A stretch of 64,000 nt of DNA from contig OY968767.1 of assembly GCA_963695375.1 (NCBI GenBank), positions 1,860,001 through 1,924,000 of the forward strand, read 5' to 3'. Under the pieces are notes generated by a model that saw only the letters and a list, made by a program, of their open reading frames with translations, had not been told where the DNA came from and made no database searches. Below are positions 41,515 to 50,568 of this stretch, one piece after another. This stretch comes from JACCVL01 sp963695375. Lineage in GTDB: Bacteria > Actinomycetota > Actinomycetes > Propionibacteriales > Nocardioidaceae. A program made the position numbers and the translations under genes. Within the stretch, counting starts at the first letter, position 1. The number at the start of each line of letters is the position of its first letter.

Positions 41515-42405
41515 CTAGCGACCTCCCGCGGCGCGCACGGCGGTCTCGACGTCCGGGTGGGCGAACTCGTAGCCGGCCTCGCCCAGCGCGCGCGGCACCG
41601 CCTTGAGGGAGCCCAGGATCAGCCCGGACATGTCACCGGTGACCAGCCGGACCGCCGCGGCAGGCACCGGGATCGCCGCCGGGCGGTGCAGTGCACCGGC
41701 CAGCGCGCGGGTGAACTCGGCGTTGGTGGCCGGCTCCGGCGCGACCAGGTTGAACGGCCCGGACACGTCCGCGCGGTCGATGAGGAACATCGTGGCGCCC
41801 AGCCAGTCGTCCAGGCTGACGAACGGGAACCACTGGCGTCCGGACCCGATCCGCCCGCCGACGCCGAGCCGGAACGGGATCCGCACCAGCGGCAGCAGGC
41901 CACCGCCGCGGTGCAGCACGCCCGCGGTCCGCAGCCACACCACCCGAGCACCCGCCTCGGCGGCGGGGGTCGTCGCGGCTTCCCAGCGCTCCACCACCCC
42001 GGCCAGGAAGGTGTTGCCGAACGGGGAGCGCTCGTCGCACGTCACGTTGCCGGGGTGCCCGTAGGCGTCGATGCCGGAGCCGTTGACCAGCGTGGTGCCG
42101 CCGCCGGTGCGGGCGATCGCGGTCGCGATCGTGTCGGTCGTCCGCACCCGGCTGTCCAGCAGCGCCTGCTTGTACGAGGCGCTCCACGGCCAGCGGACCA
42201 GCGCGGCCCCGGCCAGGTTCACGACGACGTCGGCCGACCCGATCAGGTCGTCGTCGACCTCACCGGCGTACGGGTCCCAGCGCGACTCGGTGGGCGTGCC
42301 GGCCGGACCGCGGACGAGCCGGAAGACCTCGTGACCGTCGCGAGCCAACCGGTCGCGCAGCGCGGTGCCCAGGAAGCCGGACGAGCCGGCGACCACGACC
42401 CGCAC
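41515..42405 (-). CDS. TIGR01777 family NAD-dependent epimerase-like protein
   Basis: A 296-residue short-chain dehydrogenase-like protein of the YfcH/SulA (TIGR01777) family. 'VVAGSSGFLGTALRDRLARD' is the cofactor loop, 'WDPYAGEVDDDLIGSADVVV' and 'NLAGAALVRWPWSASYKQAL' are marks of the family, and 'RTAGVLHRGGGLL' follows. The substrate is unknown. GTG 42405 starts one base after the sucB stop, so it is the next gene of the lpdA-sucB transcript. The association with sucB and lipB is conserved in actinobacteria. Confidence 0.88.
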   Translation of the reverse strand: MRVVVAGSSGFLGTALRDRLARDGHEVFRLVRGPAGTPTESRWDPYAGEVDDDLIGSADVVVNLAGAALVRWPWSASYKQALLDSRVRTTDTIATAIARTGGGTTLVNGSGIDAYGHPGNVTCDERSPFGNTFLAGVVERWEAATTPAAEAGARVVWLRTAGVLHRGGGLLPLVRIPFRLGVGGRIGSGRQWFPFVSLDDWLGATMFLIDRADVSGPFNLVAPEPATNAEFTRALAGALHRPAAIPVPAAAVRLVTGDMSGLILGSLKAVPRALGEAGYEFAHPDVETAVRAAGGR

Positions 42406-42406
42406 G

Positions 42407-44371
42407 TCAGAGGCCCAGTTCGGCCTCGAAGCGACCCTCCTCGAGCCGCTGCTTCACGGTGCTGAGGAAGCGAGCGGCATCGGCGCCGTCGACCAGCCGG
42501 TGGTCGTAGGTGAGCGCGAGGTAGACCATCTGGCGGACCGCGATCGTCTCACCCAGGTTGGCATCGTCGATCACCACCGGTCGCTTCACGACAGTCCCCG
42601 TCCCGAGGATGCCGACCTGCGGCTGGTTGATGATCGGGGTGTCGAAGAGCGCCCCGCGGCTGCCGGTGTTGGTCAGCGTGAAGGTGCCGCCGGACAGCTC
42701 GTCGGGGCCGATCTTGCTGTCCCGGGTGCGGGTCGCGATGTCGGCGATCTTGCGGGCGAGCCCGGCGATGGACAGGTCACCCGCATCCTTGATCACCGGC
42801 ACGAGGAGACCGCGCTCGGTGTCGACCGCGACGCCGAGGTGCTCGTTCTCGTGGTAGGTCACCTCGCCCTTCTCGGTGTCGATCGAGGCGTTCAGCTGCG
42901 GGTAGGTCTTCAGCGCGTCGATCGCGGCCTTGGCGAAGAACGGCAGGAAGCTGAGCTTGACTCCCTCGCGGGCGGCGAACTGGTCCTTTGCCCGGTTGCG
43001 CAGCCTGGCGATCGCCGTGACGTCCACCTCGACGACCGTGGTGAGCTGGGCCGACGTCTGCAGCGACTCCACCATCCGGGTGGCGATCACCTTGCGCAAC
43101 CGGCTGAGCTTCTCGGTGGTGCCGCGCAGCGGGCTGACCTCGGCCGGCGCCGCGGCTGGGGCGCTCTCCTTGGTGGCCGGCTGCTCCGGCTCCGGCTGGG
43201 CGGACGCGGTTGCGCGCTCCTTGGCCTGCTCGGCGGCGGTGAGCACATCCTGCTTGCGGATCCGACCGCCGACTCCGGTGCCGGTCAGTCCGGACAGGTC
43301 GACGTCGTGCTGCGCGGCAAGCTTGCGGACCAGCGGCGTGACGTACGAGCCGCCGTCGCTCGAGGCCGCCGCGGACCCGGTGCCGCCGGCGTGGCTGGGA
43401 GCCTCCTTCGGCTGCTCGTCCGGGCCACCTTCGCGGGGCTGCTCCGCACTCTTCTCGGTCTCGGCCGGAGGCTTCTCCTCGGCCTTCTCCTCGGCCTTCT
43501 CCTCGGCCGGTTCTTCGGCCGGTTCTTCGGCCGGTTCCGCCGACTCGGCCGCCTGCTCGTCGCCCTTCTCCTCCGGCTCGGCCTGCTCCTCGTCGGCGGC
43601 AGGCCGCGCACCGGATCCGTCGCCGGACCCGTCCGCCGACTGGTCGCCCACGACAGCCAGCTGCGCACCGACCTCGATGGTCTCGTCCTCGTCGACCTTG
43701 ATCTCGAGTAGCGTGCCGGCGACGGGGGAGGGGATCTCGGTGTCCACCTTGTCAGTGGAGACCTCGAGCAGCGGCTCGTCCACCTCGACGGAGTCGCCGA
43801 CCTGCTTCAGCCAGCGAGTGACGGTGCCCTCGGTGACGCTCTCCCCGAGCTCGGGCAGGGTCACCGGCGTGCCGCCACCGGAGCCGGCCCCACCGGAGGA
43901 CGACCCGGACTTGCTCGCCTGCTCGTCGGCCCGGTCCGCGGAGTCGTCGTCCTGGGCCGGCTCGGACTCCGGCTCCGCCGCGTCCTGGTCGCCCCCCGAG
44001 TCGTCGGTCGAGTCGTCGGTCGAGTCGTCGGTCGAGTCGTCGGTCGAGTCGTCGGCTGAGTCGTCGGCGGACTCGTCGGCTGAGTCGTCGGCGGACTCGC
44101 CACCCTCGGACCCGCCGGCGCCGCCGTCCTCGTCGGAGTCGCCGACGACGGCAAGCTCGGCGCCGACCTCGACCGTCTCGTCCTCGTCGACCTTGATCTC
44201 CAGCAGCGTGCCGGCGACGGGGGAGGGGATCTCGGTGTCCACCTTGTCGGTGGAGACCTCGAGCAGCGGCTCGTCGACCTCGACGGAGTCCCCCGGCTGC
44301 TTGAGCCAGCGGGTGACCGTGCCTTCGGTGACGCTCTCACCGAGCGCCGGAAGCGTGACCGGGGTCGCCAT
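42407..44371 (-). CDS. sucB: Dihydrolipoamide acyltransferase (E2) with two lipoyl domains
   Basis: A 654-residue E2 core of 2-oxo-acid dehydrogenases; in actinobacteria this protein (SucB/DlaT) serves pyruvate and/or 2-oxoglutarate dehydrogenase. It has two lipoyl domains (~1-78 and ~180-255), each with the modified Lys in 'STDKVDTEIPSPVAGTLLE'; a linker between them of 'DDST' repeats; a second acidic/Pro-rich linker; the E3-binding domain 'VTPLVRKLAAQHDVDLSGLT' (~360-395); and a catalytic domain ending in 'YDHRLVDGADA' with His624 and Asp628. ATG 44371 follows AAGGGAACATCC. The linker DNA is a 12-bp tandem repeat. LpdA is upstream, the epimerase downstream. Confidence 0.94.
   Translation of the reverse strand: MATPVTLPALGESVTEGTVTRWLKQPGDSVEVDEPLLEVSTDKVDTEIPSPVAGTLLEIKVDEDETVEVGAELAVVGDSDEDGGAGGSEGGESADDSADESADDSADDSTDDSTDDSTDDSTDDSGGDQDAAEPESEPAQDDDSADRADEQASKSGSSSGGAGSGGGTPVTLPELGESVTEGTVTRWLKQVGDSVEVDEPLLEVSTDKVDTEIPSPVAGTLLEIKVDEDETIEVGAQLAVVGDQSADGSGDGSGARPAADEEQAEPEEKGDEQAAESAEPAEEPAEEPAEEKAEEKAEEKPPAETEKSAEQPREGGPDEQPKEAPSHAGGTGSAAASSDGGSYVTPLVRKLAAQHDVDLSGLTGTGVGGRIRKQDVLTAAEQAKERATASAQPEPEQPATKESAPAAAPAEVSPLRGTTEKLSRLRKVIATRMVESLQTSAQLTTVVEVDVTAIARLRNRAKDQFAAREGVKLSFLPFFAKAAIDALKTYPQLNASIDTEKGEVTYHENEHLGVAVDTERGLLVPVIKDAGDLSIAGLARKIADIATRTRDSKIGPDELSGGTFTLTNTGSRGALFDTPIINQPQVGILGTGTVVKRPVVIDDANLGETIAVRQMVYLALTYDHRLVDGADAARFLSTVKQRLEEGRFEAELGL
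43998..44099. repeat. 12-bp tandem repeat in the first sucB linker
   Basis: About eight units of a GTCGAGTCGTCG-like 12-mer encode Ser-(Thr/Ala)-Asp-Asp repeats between the two lipoyl domains. The unit is a multiple of three, so gain or loss keeps the frame. Confidence 0.8.
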
Positions 44372-44445
44372 GGATGTTCCCTTGTCTGTCGAGGTCGGCG
44401 GGAGGATCAGCGGCAAATCAACAGGTCGGCGGACACCAGTCCGCG

Positions 44446-45816
44446 TCAGGAGTGAGCGTGCAGTGGTTTGCCCGCAAGCGCCAGCGAAGCCTCACCCAGC
44501 GCCTCGTTCTGCGTCGGGTGCGGGTGCAGCAGTGCGGCGACATCCTCGGGGAACGCCTCCCAGTTGACCGTCAGCGAGGCCTCGCCGGCCTGCTCCCCGA
44601 TCCGGTCGCCGATCATGTGCACGCCGACGATCGGTCCGTCCTTCTCGCGGACCAGCTTGACCAGCCCGGCGGTCTTCAGGATCTGGCTCCTGCCGTTGCC
44701 GCCGAGGTTGTACTCGTAGGTCTCGACGTCGTCGTACTGCTCCCTGGCCTCGGCTTCGGTCAGGCCGACGGAGGCGATCTCGGGGTTGCAGTAGGTGATG
44801 CGGGGGATGCCGGAGTCCACGATCGGCATCGGCTGCAACCCGGCGATCTCCTCGGCGACGAAGATGCCGTGCGCGAAGCCGCGGTGCGCCAGCTGCAGGC
44901 CGGGGACCAGGTCGCCGATGGCGAAGACGCCGTCGACGTTGGTGCGCAGCCGCTCGTCGGTCGGCACCCAGCCGCGGTCGACCGTCACCCCCGCGTCCTC
45001 GAACCCCAGGCCCTCGGACGCGGGGCCGCGGCCGACCGCCACCAGCAGCAGGTCGGCCTCCAGCGTGTCGCCACCCTCGAGTGAGACGGTCACGCCGGAG
45101 TCGCTCTGCTCGACGGAGGAGAACTTCGTGCCGGTCTTGAAACCGATCTTGCGCTTGCGGAAGGCCCGCTCGAGGTTCTTCGACAGCACCTCGTCCTCGG
45201 CGGGCACCAGCCGGGGCAACGCCTCGACGATGGTGACGTCGACGCCGAACGACTTCCACACCGAGGCGAACTCGACGCCGATGACCGAGCCGCCGATGAT
45301 GACCGCGCTCGACGGCAGGTCGCTCAGCCCCATCGCCTTCTCGCTCGTCATGACCCGGCCGCCGATCTCGAGGCCGGGCAGCGTGCGGGCGTACGAACCG
45401 GTGGCGAGGACGACGTTGCGGCCCACCAGCCGGCGATCGCCCACCTCGACGGTGTCCTTGGCGGCCAGCCGGCCCTCGCCCTCGACGATCTCGATCTTGG
45501 CGGCGCCGAACAGTCCCTGCAGGCCCTTGTAGAGCCGGGCCACGACGCCGTCCTTGTAGCTGTTGACCGCGGACAGGTCGATCCCCTCCAGCGACGCCTT
45601 CACGCCGACGGAACCGCCGTCGCGGACGTGGTCGGCCACCTCGGCGGAGTGCAGCAGGGCCTTGGTGGGGATGCAGCCGCGGTGCAGACAGGTGCCGCCG
45701 AGCTTGTCCTTCTCCACCAGCACCACGGACAGGCCGAGCTGGGCGGCGCGCAGCGCACAGGCGTAACCGCCACTCCCGCCGCCGAGCACCACCACGTCGT
45801 AGTTGTCGCCGCTCAC
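44446..45816 (-). CDS. lpdA: Dihydrolipoyl dehydrogenase (E3)
   Basis: A 456-residue FAD/NAD disulfide oxidoreductase that reoxidises dihydrolipoyl groups of E2 and GcvH. FAD fold 'YDVVVLGGGSGGYACALRAA' at the N-terminus, redox cysteines C43 and C48 in 'GGTCLHRGCIPTKALLH', NAD fold 'SSAVIIGGSVIGVEFASVW', and the C-terminal His-Glu pair in 'HPHPTQNEALGEA'. GTG 45816 has GGAGGAG upstream, which favours it over a start 28 codons earlier. It precedes sucB by 75 bp, probably in one operon. Confidence 0.96.
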   Translation of the reverse strand: MSGDNYDVVVLGGGSGGYACALRAAQLGLSVVLVEKDKLGGTCLHRGCIPTKALLHSAEVADHVRDGGSVGVKASLEGIDLSAVNSYKDGVVARLYKGLQGLFGAAKIEIVEGEGRLAAKDTVEVGDRRLVGRNVVLATGSYARTLPGLEIGGRVMTSEKAMGLSDLPSSAVIIGGSVIGVEFASVWKSFGVDVTIVEALPRLVPAEDEVLSKNLERAFRKRKIGFKTGTKFSSVEQSDSGVTVSLEGGDTLEADLLLVAVGRGPASEGLGFEDAGVTVDRGWVPTDERLRTNVDGVFAIGDLVPGLQLAHRGFAHGIFVAEEIAGLQPMPIVDSGIPRITYCNPEIASVGLTEAEAREQYDDVETYEYNLGGNGRSQILKTAGLVKLVREKDGPIVGVHMIGDRIGEQAGEASLTVNWEAFPEDVAALLHPHPTQNEALGEASLALAGKPLHAHS

Positions 45817-46029
45817 CGCATCTCCTCCCGCGTCGGGGTCGAGGGGCCAGAGGGCGTGGGACCGCTGTCGCCAGCCCTCGCACCCGGACCGCGTCTGCAT
45901 CTTGTCACTGCAGGTCGGTCCGCACGAACGCGGCCCGACGCGGGGCGAGGACCGTGGGGTCGCTCTCGCCAGGTGTCACACTGGCTGCCGCCGGGCGACC
46001 GGACGCGCCCAGCGGCGAGGGGAGACACG

Positions 46030-46368
46030 ATGCGGTTTCGGCGGCGGCGACGCGATCGCGGGGACGGACCGTCCACGATGGACCGCGAGGCGGCCTCGGT
46101 GGACCGCAAGCACCTGGAGGAGTTCGTCTCGACCCGTTCCGGCGTCGAGGGGTTCGTCGAGCCCCGCACCGCGGTCACCGAGACCACCCTGCTGCTCGTC
46201 AGCGTCGAGGGGGAGTGGACCAGGCGACGGGTTCCGTCCGCGCAGTGGGCCCACCAGTGGGCCAACAAGCTCGGCGTGCCGACCTACGACGCCGCGGTGG
46301 TCGGCTATCCGCAGCGGATGCGGGACTGGAACCGCCGACAGAAGCAGGGCCGGGGCGGACCGGGCTGA
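46030..46368 (+). CDS. Hypothetical oxidoreductase-associated protein
   Basis: A 112-residue soluble protein with an Arg-rich N-terminus and a conserved-looking core: 'HLEEFVSTRSGVEGFVEPRT', 'TTLLLVSVEGEWTRRRVPSA' and 'AHQWANKLGVPTYDAAVVGY'. Similar small proteins are found next to lpdA/pepA in other actinobacteria, but the function is unknown. GAGGGGAGACACG precedes the ATG. It is convergent with pepA (3-bp gap). Confidence 0.78.
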   Translation: MRFRRRRRDRGDGPSTMDREAASVDRKHLEEFVSTRSGVEGFVEPRTAVTETTLLLVSVEGEWTRRRVPSAQWAHQWANKLGVPTYDAAVVGYPQRMRDWNRRQKQGRGGPG

Positions 46369-46371
46369 GCG

Positions 46372-47877
46372 TCAGCGCTTGCCCAGCAGCCCGCCGTCCG
46401 CGACCTCCTGTGCGAGCCGCACCAGGGTGCGGACCGCTGCCCCGGTGCCCCCCTTCGGGGTGTAGCCGTGCGCCTCGCCGTCGTTGAACGCCGGCCCGGC
46501 GATGTCGATGTGCACCCAGCGGTTGTCCTTGACGAACGAGCGGAGGAAGGCGGCGGCGAACAGCGTGCCGCCGTACGGCTCCGGGTTGTGCTGGCGGAGG
46601 TCGGCCAGCGCCGAGGTCGTCACCTTGGCGGTGATCTCCTCCGGGATCGGGAGCGGCCACATCGCCTCACCGGCCCGGTCGGCGACCTGGGGGATCGCCT
46701 CCAGCAGCTCCTCGTCGTTCGACAGCACCCCGGCCACCCGGGTGCCGAGCGCCACCACGCAGGCGCCGGTCAGGGTCGCCACGTCGACCACGAGGTCCGG
46801 CTCGTCCTCGACCGCCATGTCCAGCGCGTCGCCGAGGACGAGGCGGCCCTCCGCGTCGGTGTTCAGCACCTCGACGGTCTTGCCGTTCCGCATCGTCAAG
46901 ACGTCGCCGGGACGGCTCGCGGTGCCGCTCGGCATGTTCTCGGCCAGCGATGCGTAGGCGGTGACCGCGACGGGGAGGCCGAGCTCGGCGATGGCGTACG
47001 TCGCCGCGACGACGGCCGCCGCTCCCCCCATGTCGCACTTCATGGTCATCATCGACTTGCCGGGCTTGAGCGAAAGCCCGCCGGAGTCGAAGGTGATGCC
47101 CTTGCCGACCAGCGCGATCCGCGCCCGCGGCTTGCGCGGGGCGTACCGCAGCGACACCAGCCTCGGCGGGTGCGCCGAGCCCTGTCCCACGCCGAGGATG
47201 CCGCCACAGCCCTGCTTGGCCAGCTCCCGCTCGTCCAGGACGGTGACCTTGACCTTGCCGGTGCTGCGGTGGCCGGAGATGGCGTCGGCGAACAGCCCCG
47301 GCGTCAGGTCGTTGGGGGGTGCGTTCACCCAGTCCCGGGCGACGCTGACGGCGCGGGCGACCGTCTGGGCCCGTTCGACGGCTGCCTGGACGGGCTTGGT
47401 GCGGGCCTTGTCACACAGCACGACGACGTCGGCCGGCGGGTCGGCAGTCGTCGTGGTGCGGTAGCGGTCGTAGCTGTACAGGCCGAGCAGCGCGCCCTCG
47501 CCGGCCGCCTGGACGTCGTCCGGGTCGTCCACCGGAAGCGCCAACGCGACCGAGACCGCGTTCGACAGCGCCTGCACGCCGGCGGCGGCGGCGCGGCGGA
47601 TCCGCTCCCGATCCGCCGTGCCCTCGTCGCCGAGACCGACCGCGACGACCAGCGCGGTGCGGAGCAGGTGACCGGACGGCAGCTTGGCCACCTGACCGGG
47701 CTCGCCGGTGAAGCCGAGCCCGCTCAGCATCGGGACGAAGCCACGCCCGAACGCCTTCGCGACGTCGCCGGCCGAGGACACGGGGGCCAGGCCCTTCTTC
47801 GTGCGCACCATGCCGACGACGACGGCATCGGTGCGGACGGAGCCGGCCTGGGCGGAGCGGGCGCTGAGCGTGGGCAC
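46372..47877 (-). CDS. pepA: Leucyl aminopeptidase (M17)
   Basis: A 501-residue cytosolic hexameric aminopeptidase with two metal ions. Metal and catalytic residues are in 'LVGKGITFDSGGLSLKP' (Lys, Asp), 'KCDMGGAAAVVAA' (Asp) and 'VLNTDAEGRLVL' (Asp, Glu, Arg). The N-terminal third is the variable domain. The GTG at 47877 is used; the open frame continues far upstream over gcvT in antisense and is not coding there. It diverges from gcvT across 189 bp that contain a 42-bp palindrome. Confidence 0.95.
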   Translation of the reverse strand: MPTLSARSAQAGSVRTDAVVVGMVRTKKGLAPVSSAGDVAKAFGRGFVPMLSGLGFTGEPGQVAKLPSGHLLRTALVVAVGLGDEGTADRERIRRAAAAGVQALSNAVSVALALPVDDPDDVQAAGEGALLGLYSYDRYRTTTTADPPADVVVLCDKARTKPVQAAVERAQTVARAVSVARDWVNAPPNDLTPGLFADAISGHRSTGKVKVTVLDERELAKQGCGGILGVGQGSAHPPRLVSLRYAPRKPRARIALVGKGITFDSGGLSLKPGKSMMTMKCDMGGAAAVVAATYAIAELGLPVAVTAYASLAENMPSGTASRPGDVLTMRNGKTVEVLNTDAEGRLVLGDALDMAVEDEPDLVVDVATLTGACVVALGTRVAGVLSNDEELLEAIPQVADRAGEAMWPLPIPEEITAKVTTSALADLRQHNPEPYGGTLFAAAFLRSFVKDNRWVHIDIAGPAFNDGEAHGYTPKGGTGAAVRTLVRLAQEVADGGLLGKR

Positions 47878-47968
47878 GGTGGAGCGACCTCCGAGGGCTC
47901 GGGGAGACGCGGGGCGCGCGTCCTCGCGCCCGACCCTAGCCCGCACCGGCGCGACCGTCGCGGCCGGC

Positions 47969-48010
47969 GATGATGCATTGCCGTCGCCCGGGCGACGGGA
48001 ATGCATCATC
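47969..48010. promoter_or_regulatory. 42-bp near-perfect palindrome in the pepA/gcvT divergent promoter region
   Basis: The left arm (47969-47989, starting GATGATGCATT) and the right arm (47990-48010) pair at 20 of 21 positions with no loop. It lies 91 bp from the pepA start and 56 bp from the gcvT start. The position suggests an operator for a dimeric or tetrameric regulator of both genes; a cruciform or RNA hairpin in the gcvT leader is also possible. Confidence 0.55.
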
Positions 48011-48066
48011 GGTGCCGGAGGGGCGCGGCGAGGCGGGCGGACCCGGCGGCGGCTAGGTTCCGCAGC

Positions 48067-49194
48067 ATGACCGACGCGTCCACCGAGCCGCTGAAGACCT
48101 CCCCGCTGCACGACCGGCACCAGGCCCTGGGCGCCCGCACCGCCGCCTTCGGCGGCTGGGAGATGCCGCTGGAGTACGCCGGTGGCGGGGTGCTCAAGGA
48201 GCACGCCGCCGTCCGCGACGCGGTCGGCCTGTTCGACGTCAGCCACCTGGGCAAGCTCGTGGTGCGCGGACCCGGAGCGGCCGCGTACGTCGACTCCTGT
48301 CTGACCAACGCGCTGGACCGGATCGGCCCGGGTCAGGCGCAGTACACCCTCGCCTGCGACGACGCGAGCGGCGGCGTGGTCGACGACCTGATCGCCTACC
48401 TGCGCAGCGACGACGAGCTGCTGCTGGTGCCGAACGCGGCCAACTCCGCCGAGGTCGCGGCCCGGCTCCGGGCCGGGGCGCCAGCCGGCGTCCAGGTGGT
48501 CGACCGGCACGCCGACGACGCGGTGCTCGCGGTGCAGGGCCCGCGCAGTGACGACGTGCTCGCCGCGGCCGGACTCCCGGGCGGCCACGCCTACATGTCG
48601 TTCGTCGGCGCTGAGGTCGACGGTGTAGCCGGAGCGGCCGTCACCGTCTGCCGCACCGGCTACACCGGCGAGCGCGGATACGAGCTGGTGCTGCCCGCCG
48701 CGGCGGCACCGGCGTTGTGGGACCGGTTGCTCGAGGCGGGTGCCGGGCACGGGATCCGCGCCTGCGGCCTCGGCGCCCGCGACACACTGCGGACCGAGAT
48801 GGGATACCCGCTGCACGGCCAGGACCTCGGCCCCGACATCACCCCGGTGCAGGGTCGGGCGGGCTGGGCGGTCGGTTGGGACAAGCCGGCCTTCTGGGGC
48901 CGGGACGTGCTGACCCGCGAGCGTGCCGAGGGCGCCCGCCGGTTGCTGCGCGGGCTGCGGGCGACCGGACGCGGCATCCCGCGGCCGGGCATGCAGGTCT
49001 CCGGCGGGGCCGAGGGCGCGACGGTCGGCACCGTCACGTCCGGCACCTTCTCGCCGACGCTGCGAGTCGGGATCGGGCTGGCGCTGCTGGACCGGTCGGT
49101 CCAGGACGGCGACGAGGTGACGGTCCAGGTGCGGGGGCGGGACGAGGGCTTCACCGTGCAGAAGCCGCCGTTCGTGCAGACCGTCCCGCGCTGA
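48067..49194 (+). CDS. gcvT: Glycine cleavage system T protein (aminomethyltransferase)
   Basis: A 375-residue T protein that releases ammonia from the aminomethyl group on lipoyl-GcvH and passes methylene to tetrahydrofolate. 'SPLHDRHQALGARTAAFGGW', 'GLFDVSHLGKLVVRGPGAAA', 'GYTGERGYELVLP', 'GARDTLRTEMGYPLHGQDLG' and 'VTSGTFSPTLRVGIGLALLD' are the family's folate-binding and structural blocks. ATG 48067. The gcvH and gcvP genes are not in the window. LpdA and LipA/LipB, needed for the same system, are encoded nearby. Confidence 0.94.
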   Translation: MTDASTEPLKTSPLHDRHQALGARTAAFGGWEMPLEYAGGGVLKEHAAVRDAVGLFDVSHLGKLVVRGPGAAAYVDSCLTNALDRIGPGQAQYTLACDDASGGVVDDLIAYLRSDDELLLVPNAANSAEVAARLRAGAPAGVQVVDRHADDAVLAVQGPRSDDVLAAAGLPGGHAYMSFVGAEVDGVAGAAVTVCRTGYTGERGYELVLPAAAAPALWDRLLEAGAGHGIRACGLGARDTLRTEMGYPLHGQDLGPDITPVQGRAGWAVGWDKPAFWGRDVLTRERAEGARRLLRGLRATGRGIPRPGMQVSGGAEGATVGTVTSGTFSPTLRVGIGLALLDRSVQDGDEVTVQVRGRDEGFTVQKPPFVQTVPR

Positions 49195-49252
49195 CGGACG
49201 GGCCGCCCGGACTGGCCACCGGCGGCGCCGGCGGCCGCCGTAGGCTGCCCGC

Positions 49253-49459
49253 ATGGCGTGGACGTGGCGGTTCGAGAACTCCGCCGGCGAGGGCGTGGCG
49301 GCCCCCGAGGGTGCGGTCGCGGTGTTCCCGTCGCAGGCCGACGCGGAGACCTGGCTGGGCGAGGCGTTCCCCGAGCTGGTCGAGGCCGGCATCGATCAGG
49401 TGGTGCTGCTCGAGGGCGTCCGCGAGGTCTACGGACCGATGAGCCTGCACGTCGGCTGA
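49253..49459 (+). CDS. Small conserved hypothetical protein
   Basis: A 68-residue soluble protein, 'WTWRFENSAGEGVAAPEGAV' then 'SQADAETWLGEAFPELVEAG' and 'DQVVLLEGVREVYGPMSLHV'. The compact length, regular alternation of strands and helix, and position directly after gcvT are typical of a conserved actinobacterial small protein. The function is unknown. Confidence 0.75.
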   Translation: MAWTWRFENSAGEGVAAPEGAVAVFPSQADAETWLGEAFPELVEAGIDQVVLLEGVREVYGPMSLHVG

Positions 49460-49476
49460 GCGGCCAGACCGGCCGC
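49460..49476. terminator. Hairpin after the small protein gene
   Basis: GCGGCC-AGACC-GGCCGC starts at the base after the stop codon; the gene on the other side is convergent. The stem is short and has no T-run. A 14-bp tandem duplication (49481-49508) follows. Confidence 0.35.
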
Positions 49477-49501
49477 AGCCGACCGGCTCAGCCCGACCGG
49501 C

Positions 49502-50509
49502 TCAGCCCCCGGGACGGTGCCGCGGGGACTTCGTCTGTCCGGCGTCCCGCTCCACCGTGTCGCCGAGCTCCTCGTCGATCCGCTTGAGCAGCTCGGGCTC
49601 CAGGGTGACGCCGGCGGCCTTGACGTTCTCGGTCACCTGCTCCGGACGGGAGGCGCCGATGATGGCCGATGCGACGTTGTCGTTGGCGAGCGTCCACGCC
49701 ACCGCCAGCTGGGCGAGCGACAGCCCGGCCTCGTCAGCCAGCGGGCGCAGCCGCTGCACCCGCTCGAGGACGTCGTCGACGAGGTAGCGCTTGACCGTGT
49801 CCGCGCCCCCCTTCTCGTCGGTCGCCCGCGAGCCGGCGGGCAGCCCTTCGCCCGGCTGGTACTTGCCGGTGAGCACGCCCTGCGCGATCGGGGACCACAC
49901 GATCTGCGACAGTCCGAGCTCCCGGCAGGTCGGGACCACCTCGGCCTCGATGACCCGCCACAGCATGTTGTACTGCGGCTGGTTGGAGACGAACGGGATG
50001 CGCAGCTCACGCGCCAGCGCGTGTCCGGCCCGGATCTGGTCCGCGGTCCACTCCGAGACGCCGATGTAGTGCGCCTTGCCGGAGTGCACGACGTCGGCGA
50101 ACGCCTCCATCGTCTCCTCGAGCGGCGTCTCGTGGTCGAAGCGGTGCGCCTGGTAGAGGTCGACGTGATCGGTGCCGAGGCGCTCCAGCGACCCGTTGAT
50201 CGACTCCGCGATGTGCTTGCGGGACAGCCCGGCGTCGTTCGGTCCGCCGGGACCGGTCGGCCAGTAGACCTTGGTGGCGATCTCCAGCGACTCGCGCCGC
50301 TCGCCCTGCAGTGCCTTGCCGAGGACGGTCTCCGCCGCGGTGTTGGCGTACACGTCCGCGGTGTCGAAGGTCGTGATCCCCTCGTCGAGGGCCTGCCGCA
50401 CGCAGGCGAGCGCGGCGTCCTCCTCGACCTGCGAGCCGTGGGTCAGCCAGTTGCCGTACGAGATGGCGCTGACCTTGAGGCCACTCGCGCCGAGGTATCG
50501 AAACTCCAT
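49502..50509 (-). CDS. Aldo/keto reductase family protein
   Basis: A 335-residue NADPH-dependent barrel enzyme similar to the Kv-beta/YghZ/PdxI-like group. Catalytic Asp and Tyr are in 'ITTFDTADVYANTAAETVLG', Lys in 'LEIATKVYWPTG', and His in 'DLYQAHRFDHETPLEETMEA'; 'SQIVWSPIAQGVLTGKY' and 'AIIGASRPEQVTENV' bind the cofactor. The substrate is unknown. ATG 50509. Beyond ~50530 the open frame is antisense or out-of-frame and not part of the gene. Confidence 0.92.
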   Translation of the reverse strand: MEFRYLGASGLKVSAISYGNWLTHGSQVEEDAALACVRQALDEGITTFDTADVYANTAAETVLGKALQGERRESLEIATKVYWPTGPGGPNDAGLSRKHIAESINGSLERLGTDHVDLYQAHRFDHETPLEETMEAFADVVHSGKAHYIGVSEWTADQIRAGHALARELRIPFVSNQPQYNMLWRVIEAEVVPTCRELGLSQIVWSPIAQGVLTGKYQPGEGLPAGSRATDEKGGADTVKRYLVDDVLERVQRLRPLADEAGLSLAQLAVAWTLANDNVASAIIGASRPEQVTENVKAAGVTLEPELLKRIDEELGDTVERDAGQTKSPRHRPGG

Positions 50510-50568
50510 GGCACGAACGTACGGGGCGGGTGGTGACCGTGCACGCGGGGCGGTTGCCGGGACGCCGG

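Noticed and set aside
47878..49392. Extension of pepA over gcvT on the opposite strand to make a 1006-residue protein
   Set aside because: The normal PepA start is at 47877, and the extension is antisense of gcvT.
49481..49508. 14-bp tandem duplication at the end of the aldo/keto reductase gene
   Set aside because: Only two copies, partly coding, with no sign of function.
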